From: Petrolisthes cinctipes
Taxonomy: Eukaryota > Arthropoda > Malacostraca > Decapoda > Porcellanidae
Direction of reading: 5' to 3'
Assembly (NCBI GenBank): GCA_033782935.1
Contig: JAWQEG010000490.1
Location: 2,262,001-2,326,000 of the forward strand
DNA length: 64,000 nt
The position numbers and the translations under genes were made by a program. The notes beneath the pieces were generated by a model that saw nothing but the letters and a program-made list of their open reading frames with translations, did no database searches and was not told where the DNA came from. How positions within the stretch are numbered: position 1 is the first letter of the stretch; each line of letters begins with the position of its first letter. Positions 13,858-24,600 of the stretch are shown here, one piece after another.

Positions 13858-16154
13858 GTAGGCATGTACAGATTGCTTCTGGGACCCCAAAATATTGAAT
13901 TTTCCGGTGTTTTGAGCCTGAATTTGAGATATAAACGGGTACAGAAGATACATGCACATATTGACTTTGGGCACCAAAAATATCGATTTTCAGCATGTTT
14001 TAGTCCTGAATTTTGAAAATAATCTAACACGGAGTAGGCATGTACAGATACCTTCTGGGACCTCTAAATATCGAATTTTCGGGTGTTTTGGGACTGAATT
14101 TGAGATATCGATTTTTTGGCACCTAAAATGTCGATTTTTAGCATGTTTTTAGCCTATATTTTGAAAATATTCTAGCACTGTGTAGGCATGTACAGATTGC
14201 TTCTGGGACCCCAAAATATTGAATTTTCGGGTGTTTTGAGCCTGAATTTGAGATATAAACGGGTACAGAAGATACATGCACATATTGACTTTGGGCATCT
14301 AAAATATCGATTTTCAGCATGTTTTGGGCATGTATTTTGAAAATACTCTAACACTGTGTAGGCATGTACAGATTGCTTCTGGGACCCCAAAATATTTAAT
14401 TTTCGGGTGTTTTGAGCCTGAATTTGAGATATACGGGTATTGAAGATGCATGCACATATCGACTTTTGTGCACCTAAAAGATCGATTTTCAGTATGTTTT
14501 GAGCATGTATTTTGAAAATACTCTAACACTGAGTAGGCATGTACAGATCGCTTCTGGGACCCCTAGATATCGAATTTTCGGGTGTTTTGGGACTGAATTT
14601 GAGATATCGATTTTTTGGCACCTAAAATGTCGATTTTTAGCATGTTTTTAGCCTATATTTTGAAAATATTCTAGCACTGTGTAGGCATGTACAGATTGCT
14701 TCTGGGACCCCAAAATATTGAATTTTCGGGTGTTTTGAGCCTGAATTTGAGATATAAACGGGTACAGAAGATACATGCACATATTGACTTTGGGCATCTA
14801 AAATATCGATTTTCAGCATGTTTTGGGCCAGTATTTTGAAAATACTTTAACACTGAATAGGCATGTACAGATTGCTTCTGGGACCCCAAAATATTGAATT
14901 TTCGGGTGTTTTGAGCCTGAATTTGAGATATAAACGGGTACTGAAGATGCATGCACATATCGACTTTTGTGCACCTAAAATATCGATTTTCAGTATGTTT
15001 TGAGCATGTATTTTGAAAATACTCTAACACGGAGTAGGCATGTACAGATCGCTTCTGGGACCCCTAAATATCGAATTTTCGGGTGTTTTGGGACTGAATT
15101 TGAGATATCGACTTTTTGGCACCTAAAAGATCGATTTTTAGCATGTTTTTAGCCTATATTTTGAAAATATTCTAGCACTGAGTAGGCATGTACAGATTGC
15201 TTCTGGGACCCCAAAATATTGAATTTTCGGGTGTTTTGAGCCTGAATTTGAGATATAAACGGGTACAGAAGATACATGCACATATTGACTTTGGGCACCA
15301 AAAATATCGATTTTCAGCATGTTTTGGGCCTGAATTTTGAAAATACTCTAACACGGAGTAGGCATGTACAGATCGCTTCTGGGACCCCTAAATATCGAAT
15401 TTTCGGGTGTTTTGGGACTGAATTTGAGATATCGACTTTTTGGCACCTAAAAGATCGATTTTTAGCATGTTTTTAGCCTATATTTTGAAAATATTCTAGC
15501 ACTGTACAGATTGCTTCTGGGACCCCAAAATATTGAATTTTCGGGTGTTTTGAGCCTGAATTTGAGATATAAACGGGTACTGAAGATGCATGCACATATC
15601 GACTTTGAGCACCAAAAATATCGATTTTCAGCATGTTTTGGGCCAGTATTTTTGAAAATACTCTAACACTGAATAGGCATGTACAGATTGCTTCTGGGAC
15701 CCCAAAATATTGAATTTTCGGGTGTTTTGAGCCTGAATTTGAGATATAAACGGGTACTGAAGATGCATGCACATATCGACTTTTGTGCACCTAAAAGATC
15801 GATTTTCAGTATGTTTTGAACATGTATTTTGAAAATACTCTAACACGGAGTAGGCATGTACAGATCGCTTCTGGGACCCCTAAATATCGAATTTTCGGGT
15901 GTTTTGGGACTGAATTTGAGATATCGACTTTTTGGCACCTAAAAGATCGATTTTTAGAATGTTTTTAGCCTATATTTTGAAAATATTCTAGCACTGAGTA
16001 GGCATGTACAGATTGCTTCTGGGACCCCAAAATATTGAATTTTCGGGTGTTTTGAGCCTGAATTTGAGATATAAACGGGTACAGAAGATACATGCACATA
16101 TTGACTTTGGGCATCTAAAATATCGATTTTCAGCATGTTTTGGGCATGTATTTT

Positions 16155-19081
16155 GAAAATACTCTAACACGGAGTAGGCATTTACAGATCGCTTCTGGGA
16201 CCCCAAAATAACGAATTTTCGGGTGTTTAGGGCCAGAATTTGAGATATAAACGGGTACAGAAGATGCATGCACATATCGACTTTTGGGCACCTAAAATAT
16301 CGATTTTCAGTATGTTTTGGGCCTGAATTTTGAAAATACTCTAACACGGAGTAGGCATGTACAGATTGCTTCTGGGACCCCAAAATATTGAATTTTCGGG
16401 TGTTTTGAGCCTGAATTTGAGATATAAACGGGTACTGAAGATGCATGCACATATCGACTTTTGTGCACCTAAAAGATCGATTTTCAGTATGTTTTGAACA
16501 TGTATTTTGATAATACTCTAACACGGAGTAGGCATGTACAGATCGCTTCTGGGACCCCTAAATATCGAATTTTCGGGTGTTTTGGGACTGAATTTGAGAT
16601 ATCGACTTTTTGGCACCTAAAAGATCGATTTTTAGCATGTTTTTAGCCTATATTTTGAAAATATTCTAGCACTGAGTAGGCATGTACAGATTGCTTCTGG
16701 GACCCCAAAATATTGAATTTTCGGGTGTTTTGAGTCTGAATTTGAGATATAAACGGGTACAGAAGATACATGCACATATTGACTTTGGGCACCAAAAATA
16801 TCGATTTTCAGCATGTTTTGTGCCTGAATTTTGAAAATACTCTAACACGGAGTATTCATGTACAGATCGCTTCTGGGACCCGTAAATATCGAATTTTCGG
16901 GTGTTTTGGGACTGAATTTGAGATATCGACTTTTTGGCACCTAAAATGTCGATTTTTAGCATGTTTTTAGCCTATATTTTGAAAATATTCTAGCACTGTG
17001 TAGGCATGTACAGATTGCTTCTGGGAGCCCAAAATATTGAATTTTCGGGTGTTTTGAGCCTGAATTTGAGATATAAACGGGTACAGAAGATACATGCACA
17101 TATTGACTTTGTGCACCTAAAAGATCGATTTTCAGTATGTTTTGAGCATGTATTTTGAAAATACTCTAACACGGAGTAGGCATGTACAGATCGCTTTAGG
17201 GACCCCTAAATATCGAATTTTCGGGTGTTTTGGGACTGAATTTGAGATATCGACTTTTTGGCATCTAAAAGATCGATTTTTAGCATGTTTTTAGCCTATA
17301 TTATGAAAATATTCTAGCACTGAGTAGGCATGTACAGATTGCTTCTGGGACCCCAAAATATTGAATTTTCGGGTGTTTTGAGCCTGAATTTGAGATATAA
17401 ACGGGTACAGAAGATACATGCACATATTGACTTTGGGCACCAAAAATATCGATTTTCAGCATGTTTTTGGCCTGAATTTTGAAAATACTCTAACACGGAG
17501 TAGGCATTTACAGATCGCTTCTGGGACCCCAAAATAACGAATTTTCGGGTGTTTAGGGCCAGAATTTGAGATATAAACGGGTACAGAAGATGCATGCACA
17601 TATCGACTTTTGGGCACCTAAAAGATCGATTTTCAGTATGTTTTGGGCCTGAATTTTGAAAATACTCTAACACGGAGTAGGCATGTACAGATTGCTTCTG
17701 GGACCCCAAAATATTGAATTTTCGGGTGTTTTGAGCCTGAATTTGAGATATAAACGGGTACTGAAGATGCATGCACATATCGACTTTTGTGCACCTAAAA
17801 GATCGATTTTCAGTATGTTTTGAACATGTATTTTGATAATACTCTAACACGGAGTAGGCATGTACAGATCGCTTCTGGGACCCCTAAATATCGAATTTTC
17901 GGGTGTTTTGGGACTGAATTTGAGATATCGACTTTTTGGCACCTAAAAGATCGATTTTTAGCATGTTTTTAGCCTATATTTTGAAAATATTCTAGCACTG
18001 AGTAGGCATGTACAGATTGCTTCTGGGACCCCAAAATATTGAATTTTCGGGTGTTTTGAGTCTGAATTTGAGATATAAACGGGTACAGAAGATACATGCA
18101 CATATTGACTTTGGGCACCAAAAATATCGATTTTCAGCATGTTTTGTGCCTGAATTTTGAAAATACTCTAACACGGAGTATTCATGTACAGATCGCTTCT
18201 GGGACCCGTAAATATCGAATTTTCGGGTGTTTTGGGACTGAATTTGAGATATCGACTTTTTGGCACCTAAAATGTCGATTTTTAGCATGTTTTTAGCCTA
18301 TATTTTGAAAATATTCTAGCACTGTGTAGGCATGTACAGATTGCTTCTGGGAGCCCAAAATATTGAATTTTCGGGTGTTTTGAGCCTGAATTTGAGATAT
18401 AAACGGGTACAGAAGATACATGCACATATTGACTTTGTGCACCTAAAAGATCGATTTTCAGTATGTTTTGAGCATGTATTTTGAAAATACTCTAACACGG
18501 AGTAGGCATGTACAGATCGCTTTAGGGACCCCTAAATATCGAATTTTCGGGTGTTTTGGGACTGAATTTGAGATATCGACTTTTTGGCATCTAAAAGATC
18601 GATTTTTAGCATGTTTTTAGCCTATATTATGAAAATATTCTAGCACTGAGTAGGCATGTACAGATTGCTTCTGGGACCCCAAAATATTGAATTTTCGGGT
18701 GTTTTGAGCCTGAATTTGAGATATAAACGGGTACAGAAGATACATGCACATATTGACTTTGGGCACCAAAAATATCGATTTTCAGCATGTTTTTGGCCTG
18801 AATTTTGAAAATACTCTAACACGGAGTAGGCATTTACAGATCGCTTCTGGGACCCCAAAATAACGAATTTTCGGGTGTTTAGGGCCAGAATTTGAGATAT
18901 AAACGGGTACAGAAGATGCATGCACATATCGACTTTTGGGCACCTAAAAGATCGATTTTCAGTATGTTTTGGGCCTGAATTTTGAAAATACTCTAACACG
19001 GAGTAGGCATGTACAGATTGCTTCTGGGACCCCAAAATATTGAATTTTCGGGTGTTTTGAGCCTGAATTTGAGATATAAAC
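16155..19081 (+). repeat. 1326-bp 8-mer higher-order repeat, about 2.2 copies
   Basis: Sequence repeats at an offset of exactly 1326 bp. The private marker GGCATTTACAGATCGC has its anchor at 16184, 17510 and 18836. Other paired markers are TATTCATGTACAG with GGGACCCGTAAATATCG (about 16853 and 18179), GGGAGCCCAAAATATTG (about 17024 and 18350), GCTTTAGGGACCCC (about 17194 and 18520) and ATATTATGAAAATATTC (about 17299 and 18625). From 16184 the order is L2-L3-Sa-L1a-S-L-Sa-L1a: 177+177+148+176+148+176+148+176 = 1326. The S-L dimers are unusual against the trimer background. One difference noted is AAAATATCG at 16297 against AAAAGATCG in the next copy. Confidence 0.9.
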
Positions 19082-20074
19082 GGGTATTGAAGATGCATGC
19101 ACATATCGACTTTTGTGCACCTAAAAGATCGATTTTCAGTATGTTTTGAGCATGTATTTTGAAAATACTCTAACACGGAGTAGGCATGTACAGATCGCTT
19201 CTGGGACCCCTAAATATCGAATTTTCGGGTGTTTTGGGACTGAATTTGAGATATCGACTTTTTGGTATCTAAAAGATCGATTTTTAGCATGTTTTTAGCC
19301 TATATTTTGAAAATATTCTAGCACTGAGTAGGCATGTACAGATTGCTTCTGGGACCCCAAAATATTGAATTTTCGGGTGTTTTGAGCCTGAATTTGAGAT
19401 ATAAACGGGTACAGAAGATACATGCACATATTGACTTCGGGCACCAAAAATATCGATTTTCAGCATGTTTTGGGCCTGAATTTTGAAAATACTCTAACAC
19501 GGAGTAGGCATGTACAGATCGCTTCTGGGACCCCAAAATATCGAATTTTCGGGTGTTTAGGGCCAGAATTTGAGATATAAACGGGTACAGAAGATGCATG
19601 CACATATCGACTTTTGGGCACCTAAAAGATCGATTTTCAGTATGTTTTTGGACTGTATTTTGAAAATACTCTAACACGGAGTAGGCATGTACAGATACCT
19701 TCTGGGACCTCTAAATATCGAATTTTCTGGTGTTTTGGGACTGAATTTGAGATATCGATTTTTTGGCACCTAAAATGACGATTTTTAGCATGTTTTTAGC
19801 CTATATTTTGAAAATATTCTAGCACTGTGTAGGCATGTACAGATTGCTTCTGGGACCCCAAAATATTGAATTTTCGGGTGTTTTGAGCCTGAATTTGAGA
19901 TATAAACGTGTACAGAAGATACATGCACATATTGACTTTGGGCATCTAAAATATCGATTTTCAGCATGTTTTGGGCCTGTATTTTGAAAATACTCTAACA
20001 CTGAGTAGGCATGTACAGATTGCTTCTGGGACCCCAAAATATTGAATTTTCGGGTGTTTTGAGCCTGAATTTGA
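19082..20074 (+). repeat. Ordinary hexamer sequence between two amplified blocks
   Basis: This stretch runs Sa, L1a, L2, Sb, L1b at the standard spacing and already carries the regional markers GACTTCGGGCACC, TTTTTGGACTG and AAAATGACG that characterise 20-25 kb. It is the likely founder type of the next block. The L monomer starting at about 20017 begins as L1 or L3 and ends as L2 (ACAGATTGCT, later TTTTGGGCACC and TTTTTGGACTG), another hybrid. No gene is present. Confidence 0.82.
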
Positions 20075-20692
20075 GATATAAACGGGTACAGAAGATGCAT
20101 GCACATATCGACTTTTGGGCACCTAAAAGATCGATTTTCAGTATGTTTTTGGACTGTATTTTGAAAATACTCTAACACGGAGTAGGCATGTACAGATACC
20201 TTCTGGGACCTCTAAATATCGAATTTTCTGGTGTTTTGGGACTGAATTTGAGATATCGATTTTTTGGCACCTAAAATGACGATTTTTAGCATGTTTTTAG
20301 CCTATATTTTGAAAATATTCTAGCACTGTGTAGGCATGTACAGATTGCTTCTGGGACCCCAAAATATTGAATTTTCGGGTGTTTTGAGCCTGAATTTGAG
20401 ATATAAACGGGTACAGAAGATACATGCACATATTGACTTTGGGCATCTAAAATATCGATTTTCAGCATGTTTTGGGCCTGTATTTTGAAAATACTCTAAC
20501 ACTGAGTAGGCATGTACAGATTGCTTCTGGGACCCCAAAATATTGAATTTTCGGGTGTTTTGAGCCTGAATTTGAGATATAAACGGGTACTGAAGATGCA
20601 TGCACATATCGACTTTTGGGCACCTAAAAGATCGATTTTCAGTATGTTTTGAGCATGTATTTTGAAAATACTCAAACACGGAGTAGGCATGT

Positions 20693-20840
20693 ACAGATCG
20701 CTTTTGGGACCCCTAAATATCGAATTTTCGGGTGTTTTGGGACTGAATTTGAGATATCGACTTTTTGGTATCTAAAAGATCGATTTTTAGCATGTTTTTA
20801 GCCTATATTTTGAAAATATTCTAGCACTGAGTAGGCATGT
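20693..20840 (+). repeat. Short monomer type Sa, 148 bp
   Basis: Sa opens with ACAGATCGCTT and continues with GGGACCCCTAAATATCG. Its hallmark is GAGATATCGACTTTTT, where the 29-bp block of long monomers is missing (junction at 20754-20757). It then reads TAAAAGATCGATTTTTAGC, and ends with a strong AT dyad and CTAGCACTGAGTAGG. It normally follows an L3 monomer and precedes L1a. The 3-prime half (TTTTTAGCATGTTTTTAGCC, then ATATTC) is specific to short monomers. S and L therefore differ by more than the 29-bp indel and form separate lineages. Confidence 0.9.
20805..20819. repeat. 15-bp dyad in short monomers, 7-bp arms around a central G
   Basis: ATATTTT-G-AAAATAT is a perfect dyad with a one-base centre. 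It recurs in most S monomers at the same phase, just before CTAGCACTG. Long monomers keep a shorter form, such as TATTTTGAAAATA or ATTTTGAAAAT, at the equivalent place. Some S copies break it (for example TTTTAAAAATATT at 22313-22325, 25815 and 28153). Short dyads are common in centromeric satellites, but a role here is not shown. Confidence 0.8.
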
Positions 20841-21016
20841 ACAGATTGCTTCTGGGACCCCAAAATATTGAATTTTCGGGTGTTTTGAGCCTGAATTTGA
20901 GATATAAACGGGTACAGAAGATACATGCACATATTGACTTCGGGCACCAAAAATATCGATTTTCAGCATGTTTTGGGCCTGAATTTTGAAAATACTCTAA
21001 CAAGGAGTAGGCATGT
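20841..21016 (+). repeat. Long monomer type L1a, 176 bp
   Basis: L1a starts ACAGATTGCTTC and carries TATTGAATTTTCGGG, GTTTTGAGCCTG, GAAGATACATGCAC, CACCAAAAATATCG and CAGCATGTTTTGGGCC. Compared with L2 it has TG where L2 has CG at three positions and lacks one T in the GACTTT run, which makes it 176 rather than 177 bp. It follows Sa and precedes L2 in the standard hexamer. This copy has a private ACAAGG in place of ACACGG at 20999-21004. Confidence 0.9.
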
Positions 21017-21081
21017 ACAGATCGCTTCTGGGACCCCAAAATATCGAATTTTCGGGTGTTTAGGGCCAGAATTTGAGATAT

Positions 21082-21110
21082 AAACGGGTACAGAAGATGC
21101 ATGCACATAT
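21082..21110 (+). repeat. 29-bp module present in long monomers, absent in short ones
   Basis: In L monomers ATAT (21078-21081) precedes a 25-bp segment (21082-21106), which is followed by a second ATAT (21107-21110). S monomers contain only GAG-ATAT-CG, so the length difference of 177-148 = 29 bp is one ATAT plus the 25-bp segment. The segment holds AAACGGGTACAGAAG and the palindrome TGCATGCA. The 4-bp direct repeat fits a deletion at short homology (L to S). An insertion with a 4-bp target duplication (S to L) is the alternative, and I cannot decide between them here. Confidence 0.9.
21098..21105. repeat. Perfect 8-bp palindrome TGCATGCA in the long-monomer module
   Basis: TGCATGCA is self-complementary. 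It lies inside the 29-bp module of L2 and L3 monomers, so short monomers lack it. L1 monomers have ATACATGCAC at this site, which reduces it to ACATG and breaks the palindrome. Confidence 0.85.
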
Positions 21111-21193
21111 CGACTTTTGGGCACCTAAAAGATCGATTTTCAGTATGTTTTTGGACTGTATTTTGAAAATACTCTAACACGGAGTAGGCATGT

Positions 21194-21341
21194 ACAGATA
21201 CCTTCTGGGACCTCTAAATATCGAATTTTCGGGTGTTTTGGGACTGAATTTGAGATATCGATTTTTTGGCACCTAAAATGACGATTTTTAGCATGTTTTT
21301 AGCCTATATTTTGAAAATATTCTAGCACTGTGTAGGCATGT
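21194..21341 (+). repeat. Short monomer type Sb, 148 bp
   Basis: Sb starts ACAGATACCTTC followed by GGGACCTCTAAATATCG, which distinguishes it from Sa. It lacks the 29-bp block and reads GAGATATCGATTTTTTGG, then CTAAAATG followed by ACGA (here) or TCGA (elsewhere). It ends in CACTGTGTAGG rather than the CACTGAGTAGG of Sa. It follows L2 and precedes L1b. A local variant with GTGACTG and one extra T (149 bp) occurs at 22.2, 24.7, 25.7, 28.0 and 30.4 kb. Confidence 0.9.
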
Positions 21342-21517
21342 ACAGATTGCTTCTGGGACCCCAAAATATTGAATTTTCGGGTGTTTTGAGCCTGAATTAG
21401 AGATATAAACGGGTACAGAAGATACATGCACATATTGACTTTGGGCATCTAAAATATCGATTTTCAGCATGTTTTGGGCCTGTATTTTGAAAATACTCTA
21501 ACACTGAGTAGGCATGT
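21342..21517 (+). repeat. Long monomer type L1b, 176 bp
   Basis: L1b is nearly the same as L1a, but reads GGGCATCTAAAATATCG where L1a has GGGCACCAAAAATATCG, and usually GGGCCTGTATTTTG where L1a has GGGCCTGAATTTTG. It follows Sb and precedes L3. This copy has a private GAATTAGAG at about 21395. Confidence 0.88.
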
Positions 21518-21694
21518 ACAGATTGCTTCTGGGACCCCAAAATATTGAATTTTCGGGTGTTTTGAGCCTGAATTTGAGATATAAACGGGTACTGAAGATG
21601 CATGCACATATCGACTTTTGGGCACCTAAAAGATCGATTTTCAGTATGTTTTGAGCATGTATTTTGAAAATACTCTAACACGGAGTAGGCATGT
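21518..21694 (+). repeat. Long monomer type L3, 177 bp
   Basis: L3 starts like L1 (ACAGATTGCTTC, TATTGAATTTTCGGG, TTTTGAGCCTG) but its second half is closer to L2 (GATGCATGCACATATCGACT). Its own markers are GGGTACTGAAG (GGGTATTGAAG in some copies), TTTTGTGCACC in most copies, and TATGTTTTGAGCATGTATT. This L1-like front and L2-like back make it look like an old recombinant. It precedes Sa. Confidence 0.88.
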
Positions 21695-24600
21695 ACAGAT
21701 CGCTTTTGGGACCCCTAAATATCGAATTTTCGGGTGTTTTGGGACTGAATTTGAGATATCGACTTTTTGGTATCTAAAAGATCGATTTTTAGCATGTTTT
21801 TAGCCTATATTTTGAAAATATTCTAGCACTGAGTAGGCATGTACAGATTGCTTCTGGGACCCCAAAATATTGAATTTTCGGGTGTTTTGAGCCTGAATTT
21901 GAGATATAAACGGGTACAGAAGATACATGCACATATTGACTTCGGGCACCAAAAATATCGATTTTCAGCATGTTTTGGGCCTGAATTTTGAAAATACTCT
22001 AACACGGAGTAGGCATGTACAGATCGCTTCTGGGACCCCAAAATATCGAATTTTCGGGTGTTTAGGGCCAGAATTTGAGATATAAACGGGTACAGAAGAT
22101 GCATGCACATATCGACTTTTGGGCACCTAAAAGATCGATTTTCAGTATGTTTTTGGACTGTATTTTGAAAATACTCTAACACGGAGTAGGCATGTACAGA
22201 TACCTTCTGGGACCTCTAAATATCGAATTTTCGGGTGTTTTGTGACTGAATTTGAGATATCGATTTTTTGGCACCTAAAATGTCGATTTTTAGCATGTTT
22301 TTTAGCCTATATTTTAAAAATATTCTAGCACTGTGTAGGCATATACAGATTGCTTCTGGGACCCCAAAATATTGAATTTTCGGGTGTTTTGAGCCTGAAT
22401 TTGAGATATAAACGGGTACAGAAGATACATGCACATATTGACTTTGGGCACCAAAAATATCGATTTTCAGCATGTTTTGGGCCTGTATTTATAAAATACT
22501 CTAACACGGAGTAGGCATGTACAGATCGCTTCTGGGACCCCAAAATATCGAATTTTCGGGTGTTTAGGGCCAGAATTTGAGATATAAACGGGTACAGAAG
22601 ATGCATGCACATATCGACTTTTGGGCACCTAAAAGATCGATTTTCAGTATGTTTTTGGACTGTATTTTGAAAATACTCTAACACGGAGTAGGCATGTACA
22701 GATACCTTCTGGGACCTCTAAATATCGAATTTTCTGGTGTTTTGGGACTGAATTTGAGATATCGATTTTTTGGCACCTAAAATGACGATTTTTAGCATGT
22801 TTTTAGCCTATATTTTGAAAATATTCTAGCACTGTGTAGGCATGTACAGATTGCTTCTGGGACCCCAAAATATTGAATTTTCGGGTGTTTTGAGCCTGAA
22901 TTTGAGATATAAACGGGTACAGAAGATACATGCACATATTGACTTTGGGCATCTAAAATATCGATTTTCAGCATGTTTTGGGCCTGTATTTTGAAAATAC
23001 TCTAACACTGAGTAGGCATGTACAGATTGCTTCTGGGACCCCAAAATATTGAATTTTCGGGTGTTTTGAGCCTGAATTTGAGATATAAACGGGTACTGAA
23101 GATGCATGCACATATCGACTTTTGGGCACCTAAAAGATCGATTTTCAGTATGTTTTGAGCATGTATTTTGAAAATACTCAAACACGGAGTAGGCATGTAC
23201 AGATCGCTTTTGGGACCCCTAAATATCGAATTTTCGGGTGTTTTGGGACTGAATTTGAGATATCGACTTTTTGGTATCTAAAAGATCGATTTTTAGCATG
23301 TTTTTAGCCTATATTTTGAAAATATTCTAGCACTGAGTAGGCATGTACAGATTGCTTCTGGGACCCCAAAATATTGAATTTTCGGGTGTTTTGAGCCTGA
23401 ATTTGAGATATAAACGGGTACAGAAGATACATGCACATATTGACTTCGGGCACCAAAAATATCGATTTTCAGCATGTTTTGGGCCTGAATTTTGAAAATA
23501 CTCTAACACGGAGTAGGCATGTACAGATCGCTTCTGGGACCCCAAAATATCGAATTTTCGGGTGTTTAGGGCCAGAATTTGAGATATAAACGGGTACAGA
23601 AGATGCATGCACATATCGACTTTTGGGCACCTAAAAGATCGATTTTCAGTATGTTTTTGGACTGTATTTTGAAAATACTCTAACACGGAGTAGGCATGTA
23701 CAGATACCTTCTGGGACCTCTAAATATCGAATTTTCGGGTGTTTTGGGACTGAATTTGAGATATCGATTTTTTGGCACCTAAAATGACGATTTTTAGCAT
23801 GTTTTTAGCCTATATTTTGAAAATATTCTAGCACTGTGTAGGCATGTACAGATTGCTTCTGGGACCCCAAAATATTGAATTTTCGGGTGTTTTGAGCCTG
23901 AATTTGAGATATAAACGGGTACAGAAGATACATGCACATATTGACTTTGGGCATCTAAAATATCGATTTTCAGCATGTTTTGGGCCTGTATTTTGAAAAT
24001 ACTCTAACACTGAGTAGGCATGTACAGATTGCTTCTGGGACCCCAAAATATTGAATTTTCGGGTGTTTTGAGCCTGAATTTGAGATATAAACGGGTACTG
24101 AAGATGCATGCACATATCGACTTTTGGGCACCTAAAAGATCGATTTTCAGTATGTTTTGAGCATGTATTTTGAAAATACTCAAACACGGAGTAGGCATGT
24201 ACAGATCGCTTTTGGGACCCCTAAATATCGAATTTTCGGGTGTTTTGGGACTGAATTTGAGATATCGACTTTTTGGTATCTAAAAGATCGATTTTTAGCA
24301 TGTTTTTAGCCTATATTTTGAAAATATTCTAGCACTGAGTAGGCATGTACAGATTGCTTCTGGGACCCCAAAATATTGAATTTTCGGGTGTTTTGAGCCT
24401 GAATTTGAGATATAAACGGGTACAGAAGATACATGCACATATTGACTTCGGGCACCAAAAATATCGATTTTCAGCATGTTTTGGGCCTGAATTTTGAAAA
24501 TACTCTAACACGGAGTAGGCATGTACAGATCGCTTCTGGGACCCCAAAATATCGAATTTTCGGGTGTTTAGGGCCAGAATTTGAGATATAAACGGGTACA

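Larger units (their letters stand above)
1..16154 (+). repeat. Heterogeneous left part of the array, trimers and hexamers with many hybrids
   Basis: No gene or unique DNA is present here. The 501-bp trimer rhythm is visible (for example between about 5245 and 6260), but order and type change often. This stretch holds 8 of the 15 S-prime junctions, the S-S dimer at 1300-1585, the 10-bp deletion at 2161-2172, the rearranged monomer at 2920-3077, and a Sa/L1a hybrid at 8746-8921. An L1a to L2 junction is shortened to ACACGTAGTACAG at 10721-10733. Private substitutions are commoner than at 16-44 kb. This suggests an older or less recently homogenised segment. Confidence 0.85.
21017..21193 (+). 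repeat. Long monomer type L2, 177 bp
   Basis: L2 starts ACAGATCGCTTC and carries ATATCGAATTTTCGGG, the diagnostic GTTTAGGGCCAG, GAAGATGCATGCAC, TTTTGGGCACC, AAAAGATCGATTTTCAG and TATGTTTTTGG. It keeps CG at the three sites that are TG in L1. It precedes Sb in the standard hexamer. The local form in 19.6-25 kb reads TTGGACTG where most of the window has TTGGCCTG, a useful regional marker. Confidence 0.9.
20693..21694 (+). repeat. Reference 1002-bp hexamer higher-order repeat (Sa-L1a-L2-Sb-L1b-L3)
   Basis: This is the cleanest instance of the higher-order unit. ACAGAT anchors fall at 20693, 20841, 21017, 21194, 21342, 21518 and 21695, giving monomers of 148, 176, 177, 148, 176 and 177 bp, summing to 1002. 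The two 501-bp halves have the same S-L1-L(2/3) layout but differ in type: Sa-L1a-L2 and Sb-L1b-L3. The hexamer therefore probably arose from a duplicated trimer whose halves diverged before amplification. The same order recurs at about 21695, 23199 and 57.6-62 kb, and with rearrangements elsewhere. The starting point of the unit is my choice, because a tandem array has no natural start. Confidence 0.92.

Noticed and set aside
14138..14320. Recurring 60-codon minus-strand open frames
   Set aside because: They recur because the 501-bp trimer is a multiple of three, which returns the same frame in each unit. They overlap other open frames in the same repeat and have no promoter, homology or start context.
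20721..20745. CENP-B-box-like match in TTCGGGTGTTTTGGG
   Set aside because: It matches 7 of the 9 fixed positions of TTCG-N4-A-N2-CGGG but misses the required A and C. With about 350 positions per monomer on two strands, a match this good is expected about 0.5 times by chance.
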